From Prevotella sp. (GTDB lineage Bacteria; Bacteroidota; Bacteroidia; Bacteroidales; Bacteroidaceae): DNA of 64,000 bases. The translations under genes were made by a program, and so were the position numbers. Positions 19,202-26,119 of this stretch are shown here, one piece after another (the first letter of the stretch is position 1; each line of letters opens with the position of its first letter). Below the pieces are notes generated by a model, which searched no databases, was not told the DNA's origin, and saw nothing but the letters and a program-made list of their open reading frames with translations. The stretch spans positions 24,204-88,203 of the forward strand of contig JAFZIY010000018.1 of assembly GCA_017554105.1 (NCBI GenBank), written 5' to 3'.

Positions 19202-19993
19202 ATGAAGAAAATCTTTATCGTTGTTGTCATGCTGCTTCCCCTCCTTATGTCGGCATGTATCGACTTTGCAAAAATCAAGGAGAAGGTGACTGGCACAGAA
19301 GAACCACAAAAGGAGAATGCCGTTGTGGGAGAAAGTGGACTGAAGGGTGAAGATGCTACAGAGACATCCGAGACTGCCAAGGCAGAGGATGACGCGAGCA
19401 CGAAGGAAGAAATTATTAGCCAGATAAAGAAAGCATGGCGCAACAAGTCCATCAGCGTAGTTTCAAACAGTGGCGCACCGGGCATCAAGGACTTTGCAAA
19501 GGCCTTCTGCCTCGTTTATCCCGACTATGGCCCTAACAAGTGTCTGTTGGAGTATGTCAACAACCCTTCTGGTTATGTGAGGGGCGATGGCAAAAGCGCC
19601 ATCACAGACAAGAGCAGCAATGGCTATTTAAAGAGCGATTTCGAGTATCAGTACGGCTGGCTCACCGAATGCTGCTACTGGAAGCGTAACAATGGCCATC
19701 GCCTTGTGGCATTCTGGCTGGAGGAGAGTCATGAGAGCGGCTGGGAGGACTGCGTGGTGGCTTTCTACGACTACGACCCACAGACTGGAGTGATGACTCC
19801 CGAGACATCGCTTTGCGACATGATCGAGAAAGAAGTGAAACGTTTCCAAACCTATAACCTCCGTCTCCCCATCGAGGGCAAGGATATCGAAATATATGCC
19901 GTTTCTTACGACAACGATGAGAATATGACCGACGAGGGCAACTACAAGCTGGTTTGGAACGGACAAACGTTCAAGATGAAGATTGAACATTGA
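19202..19993 (+). CDS. Putative lipoprotein of unknown function
   Basis: ATG at 19202 gives 263 residues with a lipoprotein signal (MKKIFIVVVMLLPLLMSAC, Cys19). A 60-residue Glu/Thr/Ala-rich linker precedes a globular domain (about 75-263) rich in Trp, Tyr and Asp (YQYGWLTECCYWKRNNGHR, VVAFYDYDPQTG). No family is recognised. The gene lies between two direct copies of a long repeat (18916-18990 and 20116-20221), and its stop TGA falls in an ATTGAACATTGAACATTG tandem. Confidence 0.65.
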   Translation: MKKIFIVVVMLLPLLMSACIDFAKIKEKVTGTEEPQKENAVVGESGLKGEDATETSETAKAEDDASTKEEIISQIKKAWRNKSISVVSNSGAPGIKDFAKAFCLVYPDYGPNKCLLEYVNNPSGYVRGDGKSAITDKSSNGYLKSDFEYQYGWLTECCYWKRNNGHRLVAFWLEESHESGWEDCVVAFYDYDPQTGVMTPETSLCDMIEKEVKRFQTYNLRLPIEGKDIEIYAVSYDNDENMTDEGNYKLVWNGQTFKMKIEH

Positions 19994-20115
19994 ACATTGC
20001 CGAGCGCGTAGTCGCTTAGTTGTTTAGGAGATTAGTCGTTTGGTCGTTTAGGAGTAAATTCTTTCAGTCGCTTCGCTGTGAAGGTATAGCTCGACGGCCG
20101 AGCGCGTATAATCCG

Positions 20116-20221
20116 TAGTTTTCATCCCTAACGTCTCCCCGCCCCTCGGAGGGGAACCAACGGTCGCTGGCCGAAGGGAAAAGCAATTGGGCAGGGGTGG
20201 GGACGTTAAAGAGTGAGGAGT
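20116..20221 (+). repeat. Second copy of the 18.9-kb repeat, carrying a 41-nt guest element
   Basis: 20116-20155 matches 18916-18955 with one mismatch, and 20194-20221 matches 18963-18990 exactly. Between them this copy holds a 41-nt segment (20151-20191) that is the exact reverse complement of 40865-40905. Confidence 0.92.
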
Positions 20222-20316
20222 GAGGAGCTTACTGCTTACAGCTTATTAATTCGTGAAATTCGCTTAATTCGTAGTTTTTCGCCGTAAGCCGTAAGCAGTA
20301 AACTGTAAGCCAAGGA

Positions 20317-20332
20317 GGGGCCTTATGGCCCC
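20317..20332. terminator. Palindrome overlapping the stop codon of the HU-like gene
   Basis: GGGGCC-TTAT-GGCCCC contains the TAA stop of the minus-strand HU-like gene. A second inverted repeat GGCTCT/AGAGCC (about 20339-20354) lies inside the last codons. No T-run follows, so it may be a repeat rather than a true terminator. Confidence 0.45.
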
Positions 20333-20766
20333 GGAGAAGGCTCTGGAGAGCCTACGTCATTTTTGGGCAATTCCTTCGCCGTCACGCCCTGTAGCATGGT
20401 GATGGTGCGTTTGCCGTTCTTGTCCACGGTCCACTCATTGAGGAAGTTCAGGCGCATGCCCTTCACGTTCTGTGCTGCCGAGAACTCCTTTGCGGATGGT
20501 GCCGGAGAAGTCTTCAGTCCCACCTTGAAGATACCCAGTCCTGGTATGCGCACGGCATACGACCGTTTCAGCAGCGCCCTCATCTGCTCCACCATTTCGG
20601 TGAGCACGGCCTGTGCGTCCGCCTTCTTTGCCGTAGTGTTGTCCTGAATGAGCTGAGCCAGCTCGTCGAGTTCGATGATGTCGAGCATCTTAGCGCGAGC
20701 GTACCACATACCCCTGTGGGTAGAGTTCTCGCGATTGTCCTGTTGAAGTTTGTAAAGTACTGCCAT
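20323..20766 (-). CDS. HU-family histone-like DNA-binding protein (Bacteroidetes long form)
   Basis: 147 residues related to HU/IHF: helices with DELAQLIQDNTTAKKADAQAVLTEMVEQM (about 32-60), then RIPGLGIFKVGLK, the beta-arm entry of HU proteins, and a C-terminal extension. Bacteroidetes carry several such longer proteins (starting MAVLYKLQQDN), which presumably bend or coat DNA and often occur near mobile or capsule loci. The last residues EPSPGP are encoded by palindromic sequence and may be an added tail. It is followed by repeats and marks the left side of the accessory island. Confidence 0.85.
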   Translation of the reverse strand: MAVLYKLQQDNRENSTHRGMWYARAKMLDIIELDELAQLIQDNTTAKKADAQAVLTEMVEQMRALLKRSYAVRIPGLGIFKVGLKTSPAPSAKEFSAAQNVKGMRLNFLNEWTVDKNGKRTITMLQGVTAKELPKNDVGSPEPSPGP

Positions 20767-20781
20767 GTTTTTTGTTTTTAA

Positions 20782-20960
20782 TGGTTATAGGTTATAGGTT
20801 ATTGGTTAAAGGATTTTGACTTCGTGACTCGTCATTTGTCCGCGCGCTTTGACATTTAACTTGTCTACTCGTCAACTAGTCCACTTGTCAACTATTGACG
20901 ATACAAAATTAATAAAAATATTCCATATTACCAAATAATTATGGTAATATTTTCAAGTAA
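20782..20960. repeat. Tandem-word repeats upstream of the HU-like gene
   Basis: GGTTATAGGTTATAGGTTAT words (about 20781-20811) are followed by CTTGTC/ACTCGTCAACT words (20860-20895) like those between meaB and ispH, then an AT-rich stretch. No gene is seen between 20767 and 21118. Confidence 0.75.
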
Positions 20961-20980
20961 TTCTTTAATTATTTTATCCT

Positions 20981-21050
20981 TCATAATTTATCATTCTTCC
21001 TCGCAGCGAAGCGAGAATAACTCGTCCTTCACAATTCGTAATTTTTGAAT
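20981..21050 (+). repeat. Composite spacer modules upstream of the dam fragment
   Basis: CATAATTTATCATTCTTCC, the exact 23-bp CGCAGCGAAGCGAG unit (21001-21023) and CACAATTCGTAATTTTT follow in the same order as after ispH and greA, and point toward the plus-strand gene downstream. Confidence 0.85.
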
Positions 21051-21055
21051 ATTAT

Positions 21056-21086
21056 TTTGCACTATCACCACTTTTTTATATCTTTG
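21056..21086 (+). promoter_or_regulatory. Consensus promoter in front of the dam fragment
   Basis: TTTG (21056-21059) and TATCTTTG (21079-21086) are separated by exactly 19 nt. It now drives a 56-codon gene remnant and may read on into the toxin-antitoxin genes. Confidence 0.85.
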
Positions 21087-21118
21087 CAGATTAGAAAAAC
21101 AAAAGATACTAAACCATA

Positions 21119-21289
21119 ATGGCAAGACCAAAAGATAATAATACATCAATTGCAAAACCATTTGTAAAATGGGCAGGAGGCAAGGGGCAGCTGCTTACAC
21201 AACTTGATGCGCTGCTTCCTATTGGTCTTGATGAAAGGGAGTTTACGTATATTGAGCCGTTTGTGGGCGGTGTAACCCCTATCGGGTAA
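21119..21289 (+). pseudogene. Truncated Dam-type DNA adenine methyltransferase
   Basis: The 56-residue reading frame begins normally and carries PFVKWAGGKGQLL and YIEPFVGG. These match the N-terminal AdoMet-binding motif (FxGxG) region of Dam/DpnM alpha-class N6-adenine methyltransferases. It ends right after EPFVGG with VTPIG and a stop; no further dam sequence is found in the 2 kb downstream. Full-length enzymes have about 270-290 residues, so catalytic DPPY and target-recognition regions are missing. The promoter is intact. It is probably the remnant of a modification gene left when the toxin-antitoxin segment arrived. Confidence 0.85.
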
Positions 21290-21377
21290 AACATTTTCTA
21301 CTTTCAATCGAAAATTAATGCACAAAAAGTTGCAAGATACGACAACTTTAATTATATTTGCACACAAATAATCGAAG

Positions 21378-21722
21378 ATGAGAAAAATAATTACATACGG
21401 TGGCTATTTTGAGGCTTTTATGGAGACACTTTCCATTAAAGAGCAGCGAAAGGTGGATTATGTGGTTTCGCTTTTAGCATCACAGGACCGCCTGCCCACA
21501 AAATTCATCAAGCATATTGATGAAGACCTATATGAACTTCGGGTTATGTGGGAGAACAATATATACCGTGTGTTTTTCATCTTCGACGAGGGAAATATCG
21601 TGGTGTTGTTCAGCGGATTCCAGAAGAAAACGCAGAAGACACCTCAGTCGGAAATTAATAAAGCAAAAAAGATAAAGGAGGCATATTATGCAGACAAACA
21701 ATCATCAAATAAAGGACTATAG
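21378..21722 (+). CDS. RelE/HigB-family toxin (Gp49-like)
   Basis: 114 residues with the compact RelE/ParE fold: helices (IKEQRKVDYVVSLLA), then strands LYELRVMWENNIYRVFFIFDEGNIVVLFSGFQKKTQKTP, with the Arg and Lys residues typical of HigB/Gp49 mRNA interferases. A TATATTTG box lies about 30 nt upstream. It overlaps the antitoxin gene by 35 nt, and the toxin-first order is typical of higBA systems. Activity is inferred. Confidence 0.88.
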   Translation: MRKIITYGGYFEAFMETLSIKEQRKVDYVVSLLASQDRLPTKFIKHIDEDLYELRVMWENNIYRVFFIFDEGNIVVLFSGFQKKTQKTPQSEINKAKKIKEAYYADKQSSNKGL

Positions 21723-21993
21723 TGCCGAGCTCGACAAGAAATACGGAGCACCAGGCACTAAAGAGCGTGAAAAATTCGATGAAGAGGCATGGAACTTCTA
21801 TACGGGGCAAATACTCTTGGAAGCACGTAAGGAAGCCAAGGTGACTCAGGCAGAACTGGCAGCACGCACTCAGACAACGAAGTCGTATATCTCGAAGGTT
21901 GAGAACGGAGTTATCACACCTAGCGTAGGTGTGTTCTATCGTCTCGTTGCCGCCCTCGGCATGAGAGTCGAAATAGTGAAACCCATCATCTAA
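21688..21993 (+). CDS. XRE-family antitoxin (HigA-like)
   Basis: 101 residues with a helix-turn-helix XRE domain at about 44-95 (VTQAELAARTQTTKSYISKVENGVITPSV). HigA antitoxins neutralise the toxin and repress their own promoter. It overlaps the toxin gene and ends 5 nt before the putative endonuclease gene, so all three are probably co-transcribed. Because XRE proteins also serve as controller proteins of restriction-modification systems, a double role is possible. Confidence 0.88.
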   Translation: MQTNNHQIKDYSAELDKKYGAPGTKEREKFDEEAWNFYTGQILLEARKEAKVTQAELAARTQTTKSYISKVENGVITPSVGVFYRLVAALGMRVEIVKPII

Positions 21994-21998
21994 CTGTC

Positions 21999-22718
21999 AT
22001 GAAGAAGACCACGCAGGAGCAACAAGTAATAGAAGTGCTTCGCAAGGTTGGAGGTTATGCAACTTTGCGGAAGCTCAATGAACTCGTGGATTTTTCCACA
22101 TGGGCAACAAAGACTCCTGAGGCTTCTGTAAGGCGTATTGTTCAAAACAGCCCTGAGATATTCAAAATTCAGCCAGGTCTTTGGGCTTTGGAAGAAATGC
22201 GAGAAAATGTACTCCGCAAGTTTGAGCTGAAACCCGGAAACAGAAAGAGTGAAGATGTATTCACTCATGGTTATTATCAGGGACTGCTCGTGGAAATTGG
22301 GAAATATAGACATCAGATAACATACGTGCCGGCACAAGACCAGAATCGTTTGTTTATTGACAAACGTTTGGGCGAAATAACGGATACTATTGAATTACCT
22401 AGCTTTACTCACGAAGACTTAAGGCGAAAGGCCAAGACTATTGATGTGATATGGTTCAATGAAAGGCAGATGCCCTCAGGCTTTTATGAGGTAGAACATA
22501 CTACTGACATTAAGAATTCCCTTTCCAAGTTTTACGAACTTCAGGATTTCAATGCAGGTTTCTATATTGTGGCCGATGCATGTCGCATGAAAGAGTATGA
22601 AGATAAATTACATGTGTCGATGTTCAAAGTCATTGAAAACCGTGTAAAATTTTTGGATTACAAGCGTGTCGTTAACATGTACGAAGGTTTGAAGAAAGTT
22701 GATGTATCCGTTTGGTAA
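21999..22718 (+). CDS. Probable restriction endonuclease with N-terminal winged-helix domain
   Basis: 239 residues, not assigned with certainty. The N-terminal 75 residues (QQVIEVLRKVGGYATLRKLN to FKIQPGLWALEE) resemble HARE-HTH/winged-helix domains found on restriction endonucleases. The C-terminal half contains KTIDVIWFNE followed by SGFYEVEHTTD, compatible with a PD-(D/E)xK nuclease core (D, then E-x-E) although the canonical Lys is unclear. It starts 5 nt after the HigA-like gene and is followed by the methyltransferase, the usual arrangement of a type II system. Call based on context and weak motifs. Confidence 0.6.
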   Translation: MKKTTQEQQVIEVLRKVGGYATLRKLNELVDFSTWATKTPEASVRRIVQNSPEIFKIQPGLWALEEMRENVLRKFELKPGNRKSEDVFTHGYYQGLLVEIGKYRHQITYVPAQDQNRLFIDKRLGEITDTIELPSFTHEDLRRKAKTIDVIWFNERQMPSGFYEVEHTTDIKNSLSKFYELQDFNAGFYIVADACRMKEYEDKLHVSMFKVIENRVKFLDYKRVVNMYEGLKKVDVSVW

Positions 22719-22729
22719 TTCGCTGAAAT

Positions 22730-22790
22730 GATCTTTTTTGATCACGAAAGTTAAACAATGATCTAATCCTTTTTTTCTCATTATTTGATC
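22730..22790. promoter_or_regulatory. Cluster of four GATC sites upstream of the methyltransferase
   Basis: GATC occurs at 22730, 22740, 22760 and 22787 in 61 bp; chance predicts about one per 256 bp. The last site ends one base before the TACTTTTG -7 box. This would make the promoter sensitive to adenine methylation if GATC is the target. Confidence 0.55.
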
Positions 22791-22791
22791 A

Positions 22792-22799
22792 TACTTTTG
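22792..22799 (+). promoter_or_regulatory. -7 promoter element of the methyltransferase gene
   Basis: TACTTTTG matches TAnnTTTG and lies 18 nt before the chosen ATG at 22818, so the methyltransferase probably has its own short-leader transcript. No TTTG at the -33 position. Confidence 0.55.
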
Positions 22800-22817
22800 C
22801 GGCAGATTCTGTCGCAA

Positions 22818-23900
22818 ATGGAGTATCAAGTCACAATTACGGAAAAGCTGACTCGAACGGAATATGTCGAGGCATCTTCTGCATCAAAAGCGGAAGAGCA
22901 TATCCGCAGGCGATACTCTGATTGTAATATAATCCTTGACGATACTAATTTCGTTGGTGTTGATTTCGTCGTAGAAAACCATTGGCGTGATGTTCCACAT
23001 TTATGGCAGAAGCCACTAAAAGCCTACTATAAATCTCCTTCCCACGACTTCAACCTGCTCTGTGGCGACACGTTCGAGTTGCTTCCCCGATTCTCGTTCC
23101 AGTTCGACATGATATTTGCCGACCCGCCTTATTTCTTGTCGAGTGGCGGTATCAGCGTCCAGAGCGGAAAGATTGTTTGTGTGGATAAGGGCGACTGGGA
23201 CAAAAGCATGTCTCAGGACGATATCGATGCCTTCAATATGAAATGGCTGTCGCTTTGTCGGGATAAGCTGAAGAAGAATGGTACGATTTGGATTTCTGGC
23301 ACATACCACAACATCTTCTCCATAGCCAACTGCCTGACGCAGTTAGGTTATAAGATTCTGAATGTCATCACATGGGCAAAGACGAATCCGCCGCCCAATA
23401 TCTCGTGCCGTTACTTCACTTACTCAACGGAGTTCATCATCTGGGCGAGAAAATCGCAAAAAGTTGCTCACTACTACAACTATGAATTGATGAAGAAACT
23501 TAATGACGATAAGCAGATGACGGACGTATGGCGACTGCCTGCCATTGCCCCTTGGGAAAAGAGATGCACGAAGCACCCGACGCAGAAACCCATTGGATTG
23601 CTGAGCCGTATTATCATGGCTTCAACGAAAGCTGGTGCTTGGATTCTCGATCCGTTTGCTGGCAGTAGCACAACTGGAATAGCTGCAAACCTTCTTGGGC
23701 GTAGATTCCTGGGCATTGAACGTGAAGAGGAGTTTGCTGCAATCAGTAAGGCCAGACGTGAAGAGATTGAGAACATAAAGACGTTTGCAACTTATCGCCA
23801 CAAGATACCTGACATCGTGAAGGCAGAGGACACACAGACGGATTGCTTTATGTGTAATGAACCTATTATTGAACGACTGCCTTTTTTGGCGGATGAATAG
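22818..23900 (+). CDS. Beta-class DNA N6-adenine methyltransferase (type II modification enzyme)
   Basis: 360 residues. The catalytic motif IV FADPPYFLSSGG (about 105-115) comes before motif I LDPFAGSSTTGIAA (about 281-293), the beta-class order, as in DpnA/HinfI-type enzymes. The segment VDKGDWDKS after motif IV and KHPTQKP before motif I are also typical. The first 65 residues form an unassigned N-terminal domain. Start 22818 is preferred because an in-frame upstream ATG at 22785 lies before the -7 box. It probably protects host DNA against the adjacent endonuclease; the target sequence cannot be read from the protein. A terminator follows. Confidence 0.9.
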   Translation: MEYQVTITEKLTRTEYVEASSASKAEEHIRRRYSDCNIILDDTNFVGVDFVVENHWRDVPHLWQKPLKAYYKSPSHDFNLLCGDTFELLPRFSFQFDMIFADPPYFLSSGGISVQSGKIVCVDKGDWDKSMSQDDIDAFNMKWLSLCRDKLKKNGTIWISGTYHNIFSIANCLTQLGYKILNVITWAKTNPPPNISCRYFTYSTEFIIWARKSQKVAHYYNYELMKKLNDDKQMTDVWRLPAIAPWEKRCTKHPTQKPIGLLSRIIMASTKAGAWILDPFAGSSTTGIAANLLGRRFLGIEREEEFAAISKARREEIENIKTFATYRHKIPDIVKAEDTQTDCFMCNEPIIERLPFLADE

Positions 23901-23936
23901 TTTTTGTGCATTAAGTTTTTTTTTTGAAAATATCTT

Positions 23937-23967
23937 CCCATTCTTTTCTTAAAGAGTGGGATTTTTT
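23937..23967 (+). terminator. Terminator after the methyltransferase gene
   Basis: A 10-bp stem CCCATTCTTT/AAAGAGTGGG with a TCTT loop (23937-23960) is followed by A and six T. Confidence 0.8.
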
Positions 23968-23968
23968 G

Positions 23969-23976
23969 TATTTTTG
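23969..23976 (+). promoter_or_regulatory. -7 promoter element of the 376-residue unknown gene
   Basis: TATTTTTG followed by CG, 39 nt before the ATG at 24015 and directly after the methyltransferase terminator. Confidence 0.45.
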
Positions 23977-24014
23977 CGGGGTTAATATTGTTTTACTTAA
24001 AATCCGGATAACAC

Positions 24015-25145
24015 ATGATTTACTTTACAGACATTGAAAAATCAAAAGAAGGTATTCTCCAGATTCTCGAGGTTATCAAGAACTACGAGAAGGATGGTGA
24101 GGTCAGGTTCATTGCTGGCATTCAAAGCCGTAACTTCTCTGAATATAAAATACAGCAATTGATATGCATCGTGCGCGAACGCCTGAACATGACGCGCCGT
24201 GAACTGCTGCGACTCTCGGAAGTTGCGCTTACGTATAATAAGTTGTGGGCTACTGACGATAATAATTGTTTCCGCGATGCAGAGAAACTGTTTCGCAAGA
24301 TACGCAGTACCCTGAAAGGGACAAAGATTATCTACAAGAGATTTACTCCTATCTGTAGAAAGAACGTACCTGGCAGGGATTTCCGCCCCTCGATATTCGT
24401 AAAGTCAACACTGGCCTACGCAGAATGTGGTCGTGACTTGTACGGACTGGAGTCGTATCCTGACAGCGTGTCGACGCTCTATGCCGAGATGGGTGCCTAT
24501 TTCACCAACGTAGTAGCCGTGCTGCTCATCTGCCATCAGGAACTGGCAAAGGAGGCGATGATTAGCAAGGATGCCGACCTCTGCCTTCAGTTGCTCAACG
24601 AACAATGCAAGAACATCGTTGGAGACATGAAGGATGTGGTGGGCATGTTGTCAAAAGAAGCAGCTAGTAAAGACGAACTGCTAAAGACGAGTAAGAAGAA
24701 AGGCTCACTCAAGGTATTTGCTCAAGAGGGATTCCACAAGTATAGTATTGCCCGAGTAACCCGCTATGCCACATCGCGTGCCATAGAGAACGGTGCTGCT
24801 TTCGGACTGGATGATATTGAGTCGCTTTACTTCGTCAACGACCCAGAGAAAGGCATGAAGGCTAAAGAAATCATGACCTGTTTCGACATCTACGCTGACA
24901 AGGGGCGTGGTACTAAAATGGATACTACGGCTATTGCGGAATTTGTCTGCTGGACGGGGTTGGGCATTGCCAAAGGCTATAAGTATTTCACTTCAACATA
25001 TACTGGCAGTTATGACTTGCCTCAGAAAAAGAGTGTCTGGGCTCGTTTTGACAGCTACAAGAAGGCAGACCCAGAGGCTGCAAAAAACGGAGGTATGGAA
25101 CGTAAATTCGCCTCTGACTTTGAAAACCGTATTAGCAAACGCTGA
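24015..25145 (+). CDS. Unknown protein of the accessory island
   Basis: 376 residues with no recognised family, signal peptide or membrane segment. The N-terminal third is basic and helical (IQQLICIVRERLNMTRRELLRLSEVALTY), possibly nucleic-acid binding. The middle has a long helical region (about 150-220), and the C-terminal part is rich in aromatic and Lys residues. It has its own promoter and terminator between the restriction-modification genes and the replication genes, so it could be a defence accessory or mobile-element gene. No function is proposed. Confidence 0.7.
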   Translation: MIYFTDIEKSKEGILQILEVIKNYEKDGEVRFIAGIQSRNFSEYKIQQLICIVRERLNMTRRELLRLSEVALTYNKLWATDDNNCFRDAEKLFRKIRSTLKGTKIIYKRFTPICRKNVPGRDFRPSIFVKSTLAYAECGRDLYGLESYPDSVSTLYAEMGAYFTNVVAVLLICHQELAKEAMISKDADLCLQLLNEQCKNIVGDMKDVVGMLSKEAASKDELLKTSKKKGSLKVFAQEGFHKYSIARVTRYATSRAIENGAAFGLDDIESLYFVNDPEKGMKAKEIMTCFDIYADKGRGTKMDTTAIAEFVCWTGLGIAKGYKYFTSTYTGSYDLPQKKSVWARFDSYKKADPEAAKNGGMERKFASDFENRISKR

Positions 25146-25168
25146 TTATCAATAAAAATATTAATATT

Positions 25169-25321
25169 TTAATAGACGCTCACCATCTGTGGGCGTTTGT
25201 TTTTTCGTGCATTTAATGGACGTGATTCAATTATTTCGTCTATTTCTTTTGGAGAAATTAAGCCAACATGTCCATTTCTTTTTTTCAACGTTCCTTGTTG
25301 GATAAAATCACTCGCAATCAT
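25169..25321 (-). CDS. Small hypothetical ORF, possibly a gene remnant
   Basis: A 50-codon frame on the minus strand (begins MIASDFIQQGTLKKRNGHVG) is basic and reads like a protein fragment. It has no ribosome-binding site, and a terminator hairpin for the plus-strand gene (25173-25203) falls inside it. Probably a decayed gene piece; low confidence that it is expressed. Confidence 0.22.
   Translation of the reverse strand: MIASDFIQQGTLKKRNGHVGLISPKEIDEIIESRPLNARKNKRPQMVSVY
25173..25203 (+). terminator. Terminator after the 376-residue gene
   Basis: An 8-bp stem ACGCTCAC/GTGGGCGT with loop CATCT (25176-25196) is followed by TTGTTTTTTC. Confidence 0.75.
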
Positions 25322-25390
25322 CTAAAAAACAACGTTTTACATCGTCTATCTGTATTCCTTAAAATAGTAAACTAATAGCCGAATTATGCT

Positions 25391-25490
25391 TATCTTCGCA
25401 GCAGAATTCTACAACCACGACGCTAACCGAGCACGGGTCGTGGGGACGGACAAGATGAAATCGTAACCGCTATGTCAGATGTCCGTTGTG
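25391..25490 (+). promoter_or_regulatory. Promoter-like box and structured leader of the 128-residue gene
   Basis: TATCTTCG (25391-25398, one mismatch to the -7 box) is followed by two stems: CCACGAC/GTCGTGG (25415-25421, 25437-25443) and ACGGACA/TGTCCGT (25446-25452, 25480-25486). They lie in a leader of roughly 115 nt before the ATG at 25521. A small RNA or regulatory leader is possible. The rest of the gap from 25322 shows no gene. Confidence 0.4.
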
Positions 25491-25520
25491 CGAGCGGGTA
25501 TTTTTAATACCATATTTAAA

Positions 25521-25907
25521 ATGAATAATACAAGAAATGCCAACATCGAAAGTTGGAAACGCAACACAGAGTTGGGTTGCGATGTTAAGACAATCCTGCG
25601 TAGTGACAGGCACATGAAAACCGGCAAGGCTTACCAGGGCGTGCTCACACGCGACTCGGATGCCATAACAGAGGAGTATATCTCGCGTGACCCACACCTC
25701 ACGTTCGTGGAGACTATTCCTCAGATTGCCAAGCGCAATCCTCGCGTCTTCGATGGTGAGTTCGTAACTATCACCCGTCACGACGACGGCACCTTACGCC
25801 CAAACCTCAAACCGATGAGGGTTGACCGCTACTTCAGCGTCGACGACTACGCCATCAGAGTGATGGGTGAACTGCGCAGGGCATTGAAAGGCCTCGTAGA
25901 GAGATAA
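25521..25907 (+). CDS. Hypothetical protein of the accessory island
   Basis: 128 residues, soluble and basic, starting at ATG 25521 after a structured leader. Segments such as SWKRNTELGCDVKTILRSDRHMKTGKAYQGVLTRD and RVDRYFSVDDYAIRVMGELRRALKGL are not recognised. It lies 0.2 kb upstream of the replication-like pair and is probably part of the same mobile remnant. Confidence 0.6.
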   Translation: MNNTRNANIESWKRNTELGCDVKTILRSDRHMKTGKAYQGVLTRDSDAITEEYISRDPHLTFVETIPQIAKRNPRVFDGEFVTITRHDDGTLRPNLKPMRVDRYFSVDDYAIRVMGELRRALKGLVER

Positions 25908-25923
25908 GTAATTACGCCGAGTG

Positions 25924-26079
25924 TTTCAGTTGTTTCAGTTTCAAAGCGATTTCAGAGGGTCAGTTATTTTACAACCCCCTTTTATATACTTCATAACTAA
26001 TTAATAATTAATAAGTTATATAAAGAAAGGAGAAATAATACCCCCTTAAATTTTGGCTGAAACAACTGAAACTGAAACG
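25924..26079. repeat. Inverted TTTCAGTTGTTTCAG repeats around an AT-rich region, origin-like
   Basis: A 15-bp sequence at 25924-25938 is repeated inverted at 26057-26071. Each arm is extended by further TTTCAG words and by CAAAGCG/CGCTTTG. The 118-nt interval is AT-rich. The structure lies 40-200 nt upstream of the helicase/primase-like pair, as replication iterons or primase sites often do. Function is inferred. Confidence 0.5.
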
Positions 26080-26119
26080 CTTTGTTTATTAATATATTCA
26101 TCTAAAAAGCAGATTATCA

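Noticed and set aside
21119-23900. Firm assignment as a DpnII (GATC) restriction system
   Set aside because: The nuclease candidate is not clearly DpnII-like and the methyltransferase target cannot be read from sequence, so GATC specificity is kept as a hypothesis only.
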